The notes under the pieces are model-generated. The model saw only the letters and a program-made list of their open reading frames with translations, searched no databases and had not been told where the DNA came from. A program made the position numbers and the translations under genes. Below are positions 1-5,549 of a DNA stretch of 6,055 nucleotides, piece by piece. Position 1 is the first letter of the stretch. Every line of letters begins with the position of its first letter. This DNA is from Clostridium sp. UBA6758 (GTDB lineage: Bacteria > Bacillota > Clostridia > Clostridiales > Clostridiaceae), in contig DKGY01000094.1 in NCBI GenBank assembly GCA_002453475.1, positions 107,266 to 113,320 on the forward strand, written 5' to 3'.

Positions 1-146
1 ACAAATACTCCGAAAACCAATAACCTACCTAGTGATATAGATTCTTTAATATCTTGTTCTGTTTTCAATTGAACATTCACTATGTCTTTATATTCATAAA
101 ACTTATCTATGTATTCTTCATAACACTCTTTGATAGTTTTTTGCAT
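1..146 (-). CDS. N-terminal fragment of unidentified protein, possibly membrane-anchored MutS-family protein
   Basis: A minus-strand reading frame opens with ATG at 146 and stays open to the window edge, giving 48 complete codons plus part of a 49th. An in-frame TAA lies five codons upstream of the ATG, so the start is near here. The ribosome site is weak (AAGAG, about 10 bases upstream). The peptide starts MQKTIKECYEEYIDKF, is charged and helical for about 38 residues, then turns hydrophobic at ISLGRLLVFGVFV, which looks like the beginning of a membrane segment. A charged helix followed by a transmembrane pair is, as I recall, how clostridial MutS domain-V-like membrane proteins begin. That identification is an inference from a short fragment, and the ATPase part is outside the window. 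The gene starts only about 40 bases after the T-run of the helicase terminator, so its promoter is not obvious. Confidence 0.5.
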   Translation of the reverse strand, partial: MQKTIKECYEEYIDKFYEYKDIVNVQLKTEQDIKESISLGRLLVFGVF

Positions 147-186
147 TTCTGTCAGCTCTTATTGTCTTTAATTTAAACTTTGACAT

Positions 187-233
187 AAAAAATCGCTCCA
201 TTCATCCAATCTTTACAATGAATGGAACGATTT
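187..233 (-). terminator. Rho-independent terminator of the helicase gene
   Basis: Two 16-base arms, 190-205 and 218-233, are separated by a 12-base loop. Read on the minus strand they pair fully: the single non-Watson-Crick position becomes a U-G wobble, whereas on the plus strand it would be a C-A mismatch. On the minus strand the stem runs straight into six T residues (187-192). Orientation, wobble and T-run all show that it ends transcription from the helicase gene, whose stop codon is 10 bases upstream. Confidence 0.9.
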
Positions 234-242
234 GAATTTCCC

Positions 243-2258
243 CTATTCTTTAAAAACCTCTATAAGCCCATTGGCTACAAGGACATCGAAGTCAAATTTT
301 CTCTCCAAATCAGAAAATTTAATAGAGATATTACTTTCTTCTAAGGCTGTTATAGTTCCTATTCCATAGAACCTGTGTGAAACAGCTGTTCCAACTTTAA
401 ATTTAATTCTTTCTAGCATTTCTCCTTCTAGTTCACACTCACGTAGAAATTGAGATTTATTTTTCTTTTCACCTTTTATAAACTGAGGAAAAAGAAATAT
501 TACATTATTAATAGCTCTAGTAACTCCTACATAAAATAGTCTTCTTTCTTCCTCTATGTCATTGTTTTTATAAGGAATAGCTCCCTCTACAGTGTTAATC
601 ATAAATACCGTATCAAATTCCATTCCTTTCACACCGTGGATAGTACTAAGAATCACACCTTCATGTTTATCTTTATTTCTGGAGCTAGCTTTCTTAGTTT
701 CCTCTTCTACAGTATTGACATGTTCCAAGAATTCTTTAATGGTTTTAAAGCCCTTTACACTTTCTTTAAACTCATTTAGTACGTTTTCTAAATCTTCTAT
801 AGATAATTTATATTTCTGTGCATATTCCACTAGATGTTTATGGTACATCAAGTCCCCTATTATAAAATCTACGGCAGAAGGAAGTGACATTCTATTTAAG
901 CTAGAAATATCCCTTTCAAGTTTATCTAATATCTTTAATTGAAACACAGGGGTACTCTCTAAATTTTTTAATTTAGTAAAGGTACTTCCTAAACCAGTAC
1001 TCTTTTTCACTTCTTCTATACTATTTTTGCTTATATACCTAAAGGGTTTATTTATTATTCTATTAAAGCTATCCATGTTTAGAGGATAGATGCTTAATTT
1101 TAAATAAGCTAATATATCTTCACATATGAAATGAGAGAAGAAGTTATATTGTCTATCTAATAAAGTGAATGGTATTCTCTTTCTGATAAAACTATCAATT
1201 ATACTTCTACTTTCTATATTAGTTCTATAAAGCACTGCAAAGTTATTGAAGTTATAATCTTCAGTTTCCTTTAATTTGAGAATATAATCACTTATATATA
1301 TACCTTGAGCTGTTTCATCACGAACTCCTTGAACCTTTATTATACCGTCATCAATTTTATTTGACTTAATATCCTTTGAGGTTCTAATCTTATTATTTTT
1401 CATAGATTTCATAGATAATCTTACTATATTTTTCTTTGATCTATAATTTGTAGATAGGTATAAAGTTTTACCATTTATAAATATTTCTTTTAAGTTTACT
1501 ATGTAGGACGGATTAGCTCCTCTAAAACTATAGATGCATTGATCTTCATCACCAACTACAAACAAGTTGTTTTCTTTATTTAAAAGCTTTAATATCTCCA
1601 CTTGCACATCATCACTATCTTGAAATTCATCAACTAATATATGTTTAAATTGATTTTGATATGAATTTAATATGGCATTATTCTTAATAAACAAATCTCT
1701 ACACATTAATTGTAGATCTTCAAAGTCAAGGAGGGACTTTTCTTTTTTATAGGATTCATAGAAATTAACACAATTTTTTAAAAGCTCTTTATCTATTTGA
1801 TTATTTCCATCTCTATTATATTCTCCCTTGCATTTATAGATGGATATGGCATTTACGTATTCCTTAACTCTATCATCACTTACGTCTTCTACATAGGCAG
1901 TTAAAAAGTTTTTAACTACTCTATAACTTTCAAAGGACTCTATTATATTAATATTTCCATAATAGGACTTTAATATTTTATAGCAAAGTCCATGAAAAGT
2001 TCCAAAGAAAGGACTTACCTTGTTTTTATCAATGGCTAGAAATCTATTTCTCATATTAGTTGCTGCAGCCTTAGTAAAAGTTATTACAACTATATTTCTA
2101 GGAGATATATTTTTATGATTTATAAGCTCATAAACTCTATTTACAATAACTACAGTTTTCCCACTTCCAGGACCTGCACTTACTATTATATTTTCATCTG
2201 TACAGTTAATAGCTGTTAACTGTTCTTCACTTAAATTATTATTTTTGTTTTTTATCAT
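243..2258 (-). CDS. UvrD/PcrA-type superfamily 1A DNA helicase
   Basis: This is a complete 671-residue ATP-dependent helicase of the UvrD/PcrA/Rep family, expected to translocate 3'-5' on DNA in the cytoplasm during repair or replication-fork clearance. All core motifs are visible: the Q motif LSEEQ (Q13), Walker A AGPGSGKT (28-35), motif Ia TFTKAAATNM (60-69), Ib GTFHG (86-90), Walker B VDEFQD (209-214), motif III GDEDQCIYSFRGA (236-248), motif IV NYRS (271-274), motif V TIHGVKGMEFD (539-549) and motif VI RRLFYVGVTRA (572-582). The last ~50 residues (KFKVGTAVSHRFYGIGTI, from 619) match the Tudor/SH3-like tail that in PcrA/UvrD contacts RNA polymerase. It is shorter than typical PcrA (about 720-740 residues), and no ligase gene sits beside it, so it may be a second UvrD-type paralogue rather than PcrA itself. 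ATG at 2258 is preceded by AAGGAAAG. It is monocistronic and divergent from the nicotinate phosphoribosyltransferase gene. Confidence 0.93.
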   Translation of the reverse strand: MIKNKNNNLSEEQLTAINCTDENIIVSAGPGSGKTVVIVNRVYELINHKNISPRNIVVITFTKAAATNMRNRFLAIDKNKVSPFFGTFHGLCYKILKSYYGNINIIESFESYRVVKNFLTAYVEDVSDDRVKEYVNAISIYKCKGEYNRDGNNQIDKELLKNCVNFYESYKKEKSLLDFEDLQLMCRDLFIKNNAILNSYQNQFKHILVDEFQDSDDVQVEILKLLNKENNLFVVGDEDQCIYSFRGANPSYIVNLKEIFINGKTLYLSTNYRSKKNIVRLSMKSMKNNKIRTSKDIKSNKIDDGIIKVQGVRDETAQGIYISDYILKLKETEDYNFNNFAVLYRTNIESRSIIDSFIRKRIPFTLLDRQYNFFSHFICEDILAYLKLSIYPLNMDSFNRIINKPFRYISKNSIEEVKKSTGLGSTFTKLKNLESTPVFQLKILDKLERDISSLNRMSLPSAVDFIIGDLMYHKHLVEYAQKYKLSIEDLENVLNEFKESVKGFKTIKEFLEHVNTVEEETKKASSRNKDKHEGVILSTIHGVKGMEFDTVFMINTVEGAIPYKNNDIEEERRLFYVGVTRAINNVIFLFPQFIKGEKKNKSQFLRECELEGEMLERIKFKVGTAVSHRFYGIGTITALEESNISIKFSDLERKFDFDVLVANGLIEVFKE

Positions 2259-2270
2259 AATATAGATCTT

Positions 2271-2317
2271 TCCTTTTATATACTTTCAATTTAATAATAT
2301 TACCATATTATTTGTCC
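2271..2317 (-). promoter_or_regulatory. Possible promoter and ribosome site region for the helicase gene
   Basis: On the minus strand a TGGACA-like hexamer (around 2312-2317) is followed after about 16 bases by TATTAA, a loose sigma-A pair, upstream of the AAGGAAAG ribosome site that serves the ATG at 2258. The whole region is A/T-rich, so such matches arise easily. This is a weak prediction. Confidence 0.25.
2293..2312. repeat. Perfect 8-bp inverted repeat in the divergent intergenic region
   Basis: Arms AATAATAT (2293-2300) and ATATTATT (2305-2312) are exact reverse complements around TACC. The 20-bp dyad lies between the divergent helicase and nicotinate phosphoribosyltransferase genes, where an operator could affect both. 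Because the arms contain only A and T, chance is a serious alternative. It does not resemble the NiaR operator as I know it. Confidence 0.4.
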
Positions 2318-2329
2318 ATATACTATAGA
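2300..2329 (+). promoter_or_regulatory. Possible promoter of the nicotinate phosphoribosyltransferase gene
   Basis: TTACCA (2300-2305) and TATAGA (2324-2329), 18 bases apart, each match four of six positions of the sigma-A consensus. An alternative -10 is the TATATAAGAT stretch near 2354-2363, which lacks a clear -35. A start near 2336 would give an untranslated leader of about 90 bases. The choice between candidates cannot be made from sequence alone. Confidence 0.25.
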
Positions 2330-2367
2330 AATGAAAGTTTTCTTATGGTACGATATATAAGATGTAA

Positions 2368-2415
2368 ATGTTAACCCATGGAGAATTTATAAAATTTTAT
2401 GGTTTATATAAGTGA
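2368..2415 (+). other. Possible 15-codon upstream ORF in the pncB leader
   Basis: ATG at 2368 opens a frame reading MLTHGEFIKFYGLYK and stops with TGA at 2413-2415. The last bases of the stop overlap the GAGGAG ribosome site (2414-2419) of the next gene. No convincing ribosome site precedes the ATG, so translation is doubtful. It is listed only because the stop/Shine-Dalgarno overlap is the geometry seen in leader-peptide control. Confidence 0.15.
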
Positions 2416-2427
2416 GGAGAACTAAAA

Positions 2428-3906
2428 ATGGATACAATTACTAGACTTGACCTAAGAAGCCAAAGAAATCTTACTATGCTAGTAGATTTTTATGAGCTTA
2501 CAATGGCTAATGGTTATTTAAATACTGAAGCAGATGATACCATAGCTTATTTTGACATGTTTTTTAGGAAGATTCCTGATGGTGGTGGCTACTGCATAAT
2601 GGCAGGAGTTCAACAATTGATTGAATATTTAACTAATCTTAAGTTTACTGATGAAGATATAGAATATCTAAGAAGTAAAGCTATATTTAGTGAAGAATTT
2701 TTAAATTATTTAGCTAACTTTAAGTTTAGTTGTGATGTATGGGCTATTCCAGAAGGGACTCCAGTATTCCCTAATGAACCACTTGTAACGGTAAGAGGTC
2801 CAGTAATGGAAGCTCAGTTTATAGAAACTATGATACTACTAACAATAAATCATCAAACTCTAATTGCGACTAAAGCTGCTAGAATTTGTGAAGCTGCTAG
2901 TGGTAGACCTGTTATGGAATTTGGTTCTAGACGAGCTCAAGGTTATGATGGTGCACTATATGGAGCTAGAGCTGCAATTATTGGTGGATGCAATGCTACT
3001 GCTTGTACTATGGCAGATGAATTATTTAATGTACCTGTAACTGGAACTATGGCTCACTCTTGGATTCAGCTTTTCGATAGCGAATATGAAGCTTTTGCAG
3101 CATGGGCTAAAACTTATCCAGATAATACGGTACTTTTAGTAGATACATATAATGTTCTAAAATCAGGTATTCCAAATGCTATAAAGGTATTTGATGAAAT
3201 TTTAAAACCTATGGGTAAAAGACCTAAGGCTATTAGAATAGATAGTGGTGATATTGCTTATCTTTCTATTGAAACTAGAAAAATGCTAGATGAAGCTGGT
3301 TATGAGGATGTAAAAATAACTATTTCTAACTCTCTAGACGAATTTATAATTAAAGCTGTTCTTGATAATGGTGCTAAAATCGATAGTTTCGGTGTTGGAG
3401 AAAGATTAATTACTGCAAGAAGTGAACCTGTATTTGGTGGGGTATATAAACTTGTTGCTATTGAAAAAAGTGGAACTATTATTCCTAAAATTAAGATTAG
3501 TGAAAATGTAGAAAAAATCACAAATCCAGGCTTTAAGTCTCTTTATAGAGTTTATGATAAGAAAACTAATAAAGCTATAGCAGACCTAATTGCTTTAAAT
3601 GATGAAAAATTTGATAGCAATAAGCCTTTACAATTATTTGATCCTAATTATACTTGGAAAAGAAAAAGTATTAAAAATTATAATATAAAAAATCTTATGG
3701 TACAAATTTTTGATCAAGGTAAATGTACTTATGAAAGTCCTTCGGTAATGGATATAAGAGAGTTCTGTATTAAGGAAAAAGCTAGTTTATGGTCAGAGAT
3801 AAGAAGATTACAAAATCCACATCAATATTATGTAGATTTATCTAAAAATTTATGGAATTTAAAAGAATCATTATTACACGAATACTCTTCAATATATGAA
3901 GAATAA
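2428..3906 (+). CDS. pncB: Nicotinate phosphoribosyltransferase
   Basis: This cytoplasmic 492-residue enzyme of the NAD salvage (Preiss-Handler) route joins nicotinate to phosphoribosyl pyrophosphate, with ATP hydrolysis, giving nicotinate mononucleotide. Family landmarks in order: DFYELTMANGY (20-30) at the N-terminus, EFGSRRAQG (164-171), GTMAHSW (206-212) whose His210 is the expected phosphorylated catalytic histidine, VDTYNVLKSGIPNA (238-251), RIDSGD (270-275) of the phosphoribosyl-binding region, SNSLDE (300-305) and SFGVGERL (320-327). The length and these motifs fit the form common in Gram-positive bacteria rather than the roughly 400-residue enterobacterial PncB. ATG at 2428 follows AGGAG at 2415-2419 with 8 bases between, an ideal site. 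A HesB-like gene follows 47 bp downstream on the same strand, and the two share one terminator, so they are probably co-transcribed. No residue appears to be missing or altered. Confidence 0.96.
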   Translation: MDTITRLDLRSQRNLTMLVDFYELTMANGYLNTEADDTIAYFDMFFRKIPDGGGYCIMAGVQQLIEYLTNLKFTDEDIEYLRSKAIFSEEFLNYLANFKFSCDVWAIPEGTPVFPNEPLVTVRGPVMEAQFIETMILLTINHQTLIATKAARICEAASGRPVMEFGSRRAQGYDGALYGARAAIIGGCNATACTMADELFNVPVTGTMAHSWIQLFDSEYEAFAAWAKTYPDNTVLLVDTYNVLKSGIPNAIKVFDEILKPMGKRPKAIRIDSGDIAYLSIETRKMLDEAGYEDVKITISNSLDEFIIKAVLDNGAKIDSFGVGERLITARSEPVFGGVYKLVAIEKSGTIIPKIKISENVEKITNPGFKSLYRVYDKKTNKAIADLIALNDEKFDSNKPLQLFDPNYTWKRKSIKNYNIKNLMVQIFDQGKCTYESPSVMDIREFCIKEKASLWSEIRRLQNPHQYYVDLSKNLWNLKESLLHEYSSIYEE

Positions 3907-3908
3907 TA

Positions 3909-3957
3909 TCAATAGACTATATATGACACTATATATGAAAGGTATGATATCTATTGA
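3909..3957 (+). promoter_or_regulatory. Inverted repeat enclosing the ribosome site and TTG start of the HesB-like gene
   Basis: TCAATAGA (3909-3916) and TCTATTGA (3950-3957) are exact reverse complements. The right arm contains the TTG start codon (3954-3956), and the loop holds the ribosome site AAAGG (3938-3942). Between the arms an 11-base direct repeat, ACTATATATGA, occurs at 3916-3926 and 3928-3938. If folded in RNA, the arm would pair with the start codon and could lower or condition initiation. The 33-base loop and A/U-rich stem make it weak, so regulation is an inference. Confidence 0.35.
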
Positions 3958-4331
3958 ATAATAAGATTAAAATAAAAATTTCTAATGATGCCTTTGATTT
4001 TATTAATAACCTATTAGAGTTTCATAATGAATATGATTGCATAGCATTAAAGGAACCTGAAAATAGTGGGTGTTGTAAAAATTCTAAGGTTGATATAATT
4101 TTAGATAATATCATTAATTATAATATTACTGAAGATATACATGGGCTAAATATTGCCTATAACGAGAATTTATCCAATAATTTTAATGAAATAGTTATTG
4201 TACTGAAGAAAGATTCTTTATATCTAAAGGCAACACCTTCATCTACCAATAAATCTAAGGGATGTAGTGGATGTGGGTCAAAATCAAAGGGATGTACATC
4301 GTGTTCAGGATGTAGTTTAAAATCAAAATAG
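3954..4331 (+). CDS. HesB/IscA-like protein with cysteine-rich tail
   Basis: This 125-residue protein resembles the HesB/IscA (Fe-S biosynthesis) fold. It has an N-terminal IKISNDAFDFINNLLE helix-strand, a central ENSGCC motif (Cys40, Cys41) where IscA proteins carry their first conserved cysteine, a mid-region EDIHGLNIAYNE, then strand IVIVLKKDSLYLKA, and a Gly-Cys tail. IscA usually ends in CGCG. Here the tail is expanded to five cysteines (104, 107, 114, 117, 120) in two KSKGC units. With Cys29 this makes eight cysteines, suggesting binding of Fe-S or another metal, which is not proven. The family is too diverged here for a firm role. No in-frame ATG lies near the start. TTG at 3954 follows AAAGG (3938-3942) by 11 bases and gives the full domain. 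It is downstream of pncB by 47 bp and ends 10 bp before a strong palindrome. Confidence 0.75.
   Translation: MNNKIKIKISNDAFDFINNLLEFHNEYDCIALKEPENSGCCKNSKVDIILDNIINYNITEDIHGLNIAYNENLSNNFNEIVIVLKKDSLYLKATPSSTNKSKGCSGCGSKSKGCTSCSGCSLKSK
4251..4296 (+). repeat. 30-bp-period in-frame repeat in the HesB-like tail
   Basis: The 16-base unit AAATCTAAGGGATGTA (4251-4266) recurs at 4281-4296 with one mismatch, exactly 30 bp (10 codons) apart. It encodes KSKGC each time. A third partial copy, AAATCAAAA, begins at 4320 and encodes the final KSK before the stop. The pattern suggests that tandem duplication built the tail. Confidence 0.75.
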
Positions 4332-4341
4332 TTCATAAGTA

Positions 4342-4369
4342 AAATCTCCTAGCCTAGGCTAGGAGATTT
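4342..4369. terminator. Perfect 28-bp palindromic terminator after the HesB-like gene
   Basis: Arm AAATCTCCTAGCCT (4342-4355) is followed directly by its exact reverse complement (4356-4369). In RNA this gives a strong stem of about 12 bp with a four-base loop. It begins 10 bases after the HesB-like stop codon. The plus-strand tail (CTATGTTTATTG) is only moderately T-rich. The flanking AAA/TTT lets the element work on both strands, which fits its place between converging genes. It is the likely end of the pncB-HesB-like transcript. Confidence 0.8.
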
Positions 4370-4458
4370 CTATGTTTATTGAATTATATACTTAACAACA
4401 CACTTATATATTAGTTTAGTATGATTTGCTCTTTATATAGACACTATGTGCCAATATA

Positions 4459-4489
4459 ACTTATAATAAAAAATAATTCAATTATAAGT
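4459..4489 (-). terminator. Possible A/T-rich terminator of the four-cysteine gene
   Basis: ACTTATAAT (4459-4467) and ATTATAAGT (4481-4489) are perfect 9-bp arms around a 13-base loop that contains a T6 run on the minus strand. The right arm overlaps the end of the four-cysteine gene, including its stop codon at 4482-4484. An alternative smaller hairpin, ATAAT-TCA-ATTAT on the plus strand, would be followed by that T6 run on the minus strand, which is closer to the usual terminator layout. Having almost no G-C pairs makes it a weak terminator. The 28-bp palindrome further on may act as backup. Confidence 0.4.
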
Positions 4490-4694
4490 AGTTGTCTTTA
4501 TATAAAAGAGATATAGGTAACGACTTATCCTCCCTGTACAAATCATAGTCATAGAGACTTTTCACTTTACTCCCCTTACTACTAAGCTCTTTAAAGGGGC
4601 ACTTATTATTATTTTCTGCCCAATTATATAGGGCACAATCCTTTGAACATTCTACATACTCATCATAAGTTGACAAAAAATCACACTTAACCAA
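4482..4694 (-). CDS. Small four-cysteine protein of unknown function
   Basis: This hypothetical protein has 70 residues when started at the TTG at 4694. That TTG is chosen because GGGGGTG (4701-4707) lies 6 bases upstream. The longer frame from a GTG at 4718 would place this ribosome site inside the coding sequence and has no site of its own. The protein begins MVKCDFLSTYDEYVECSKDC and has cysteines at 4, 16, 20 and 32, the last in CPF. Four cysteines in the first half, spaced 11, 3 and 11 residues apart, look like a small metal site (zinc or Fe-S); this is inferred from spacing only. The second half is charged and tyrosine-rich, with no cysteine and no membrane segment. I recall similar short Cys/CPF proteins in clostridia but know no function for them. 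It has its own likely promoter and converges on the HesB-like gene. Confidence 0.65.
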   Translation of the reverse strand: MVKCDFLSTYDEYVECSKDCALYNWAENNNKCPFKELSSKGSKVKSLYDYDLYREDKSLPISLLYKDNYL

Positions 4695-4732
4695 GCATAA
4701 CACCCCCAATAAATACACATTTGATAACCTAA

Positions 4733-4761
4733 ATTATAAATGAGAATTTTCACAAAATAAA
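4733..4761 (-). promoter_or_regulatory. Likely sigma-A promoter of the four-cysteine gene
   Basis: On the minus strand a perfect TATAAT (4733-4738) lies 17 bases after TTTATT (4756-4761), which matches the -35 consensus at only three positions. Transcription would start near 4726, leaving a leader of about 30 bases before the GGGGGTG ribosome site and the TTG at 4694. The -10 and the distances are good and the -35 is poor. Confidence 0.4.
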
Positions 4762-4791
4762 GTATTTTTAGTGGATTTATTGCAGGGTTTT

Positions 4792-4828
4792 TTATATTTA
4801 AGAATTTTTGGATTATTTTTAAATATAA
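4792..4828. repeat. 10-bp A/T inverted repeat between the LUD-like and four-cysteine genes
   Basis: TTATATTTAA (4792-4801) and TTAAATATAA (4819-4828) are perfect reverse complements with a 17-base loop. No T-run follows on the minus strand, so it is not a standard terminator for the upstream LUD-like gene. It could be an operator for the promoter at 4733-4761 or just A/T-rich sequence. The rest of the 194-bp gap shows no RNA gene and no clear GC-rich terminator. Confidence 0.35.
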
Positions 4829-4888
4829 CTATAATCTTTTGTAAAAATTAGTAGTAATATGCCATTTGATATGAAAATTCTAGAGCTT

Positions 4889-5488
4889 TTATTCTATGAA
4901 TACTATACTTATGTCAATATTCAGATTTTTTTGTCTTATATTTCTTTGGATTTTATGGGAATCCATATCATTATCGTCTTTTTGAGAAATATTTGCCTTG
5001 AGATTAACAATCTTTTCACTATCAATATCCATTAATTTATTATATATAGGAAGTAGCTTATTATAAAATATATCATTTGAATCTATATTAATGACTGCTA
5101 TTGTTTTTATTCCATCAATACAACTTAATAAGTCAGTATTCTCAGTAGCATAATGAGTAAATTCAGTAAACTCGTCCAATATGTGACTGCAACCATATAA
5201 ATCTAATTCAGAAATAGTAGATCGTCTTTTTTTGCCTTCTTTGAGTTCTAAGTCCTCTACTTTATTATTTAATATGGTACCTCCCTTTTCTGTAATAGCT
5301 TTTTCTAAGTTTAAATCATTTAACTCTAAACAATCATCCATTTTTACCTGAGTTCCAATATCAATATGATACATAATAAAATTTTTAGCTTCCTCCTTAG
5401 ATCTGACAAGAATACTGTGAATACCAATTTCCTCAAGCTTATTCATCATATCTTGTATTAATATGCTGACAGAAGTTCTATTTACCAT
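4889..5488 (-). CDS. Divergent LUD-domain-like (DUF162) protein
   Basis: This is a complete 199-residue soluble protein without signal or membrane segments. The first half fits the start of LUD proteins (LutC/YkgG type, some linked to lactate utilisation): an N-terminal helix NKLEEIGIHSILVRSKEEAKNF, then HIDIGTQVKMDDCLELNDLNLEKAI, where LUD proteins usually read a GSSVSFGGS-like loop followed by a helix such as LDEIGLLDAL, then GGTILN. The usual glycine/serine-rich loop is replaced by TQVKMDDCLEL, and the typical S/T-NA-T-x-DG segment is replaced by EFTHYATENTDLLSCIDG (about 105-125). Substrate binding may therefore be lost or changed. IKTIAVIN (about 126-133) resembles the late LUD strand. 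The identification is tentative. The last ~25 residues are basic, with no match known to me. ATG at 5488 follows a very strong AGGAGGTG (5497-5504) with 8 bases between. The Nudix gene ends 61 bp upstream on the same strand with no terminator between, so co-transcription is likely. Confidence 0.6.
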   Translation of the reverse strand: MVNRTSVSILIQDMMNKLEEIGIHSILVRSKEEAKNFIMYHIDIGTQVKMDDCLELNDLNLEKAITEKGGTILNNKVEDLELKEGKKRRSTISELDLYGCSHILDEFTEFTHYATENTDLLSCIDGIKTIAVINIDSNDIFYNKLLPIYNKLMDIDSEKIVNLKANISQKDDNDMDSHKIQRNIRQKNLNIDISIVFIE

Positions 5489-5496
5489 ACATATTA

Positions 5497-5504
5497 CACC
5501 TCCT
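5497..5504 (-). promoter_or_regulatory. Strong ribosome site of the LUD-like gene
   Basis: AGGAGGTG pairs over its full length with the 16S rRNA tail. It decides between two ATGs: the one at 5492 is only 4 bases away and ends after four codons (MYGK, stop at 5478-5480), whereas the one at 5488 is 8 bases away and opens the 199-residue frame. The second is therefore the start. Confidence 0.8.
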
Positions 5505-5549
5505 AAGGTAGTTAAATCTTTGCTTTATTTATATATATGGATGTAATTA

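Noticed and set aside
120..186. Short minus-strand frame starting with ATG at 186, just after the terminator T-run (MSKFKLKTIRADRNA...)
   Set aside because: It has about 22 codons, no ribosome site and is out of frame with the longer gene starting at 146.
592..942. 116-codon plus-strand open frame inside the helicase gene
   Set aside because: It lies antisense to helicase regions with a clear protein match, has no ribosome site, and its serine/leucine-rich composition is that of a shadow frame.
3300..3521. 73-codon minus-strand open frame inside pncB
   Set aside because: It is antisense to conserved SNSLDE and SFGVGERL coding sequence with no start signal; a shadow frame.
3954..4331. Selenoprotein reading of the HesB-like gene (some clostridial HesB-like proteins contain selenocysteine)
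   Set aside because: The relevant positions are ordinary cysteine codons (TGT), and there is no in-frame TGA within the domain.
4830..4835. Perfect TATAAT on the plus strand, possible antisense promoter facing the LUD-like gene
   Set aside because: The upstream hexamer matches the -35 only poorly, no plus-strand gene follows, and such hexamers are common in this A/T-rich gap.
5478..5492. Four-codon frame MYGK overlapping the LUD-like start
   Set aside because: The spacing to the ribosome site is only 4 bases, and the overlap is explained by chance near the better-placed ATG at 5488.
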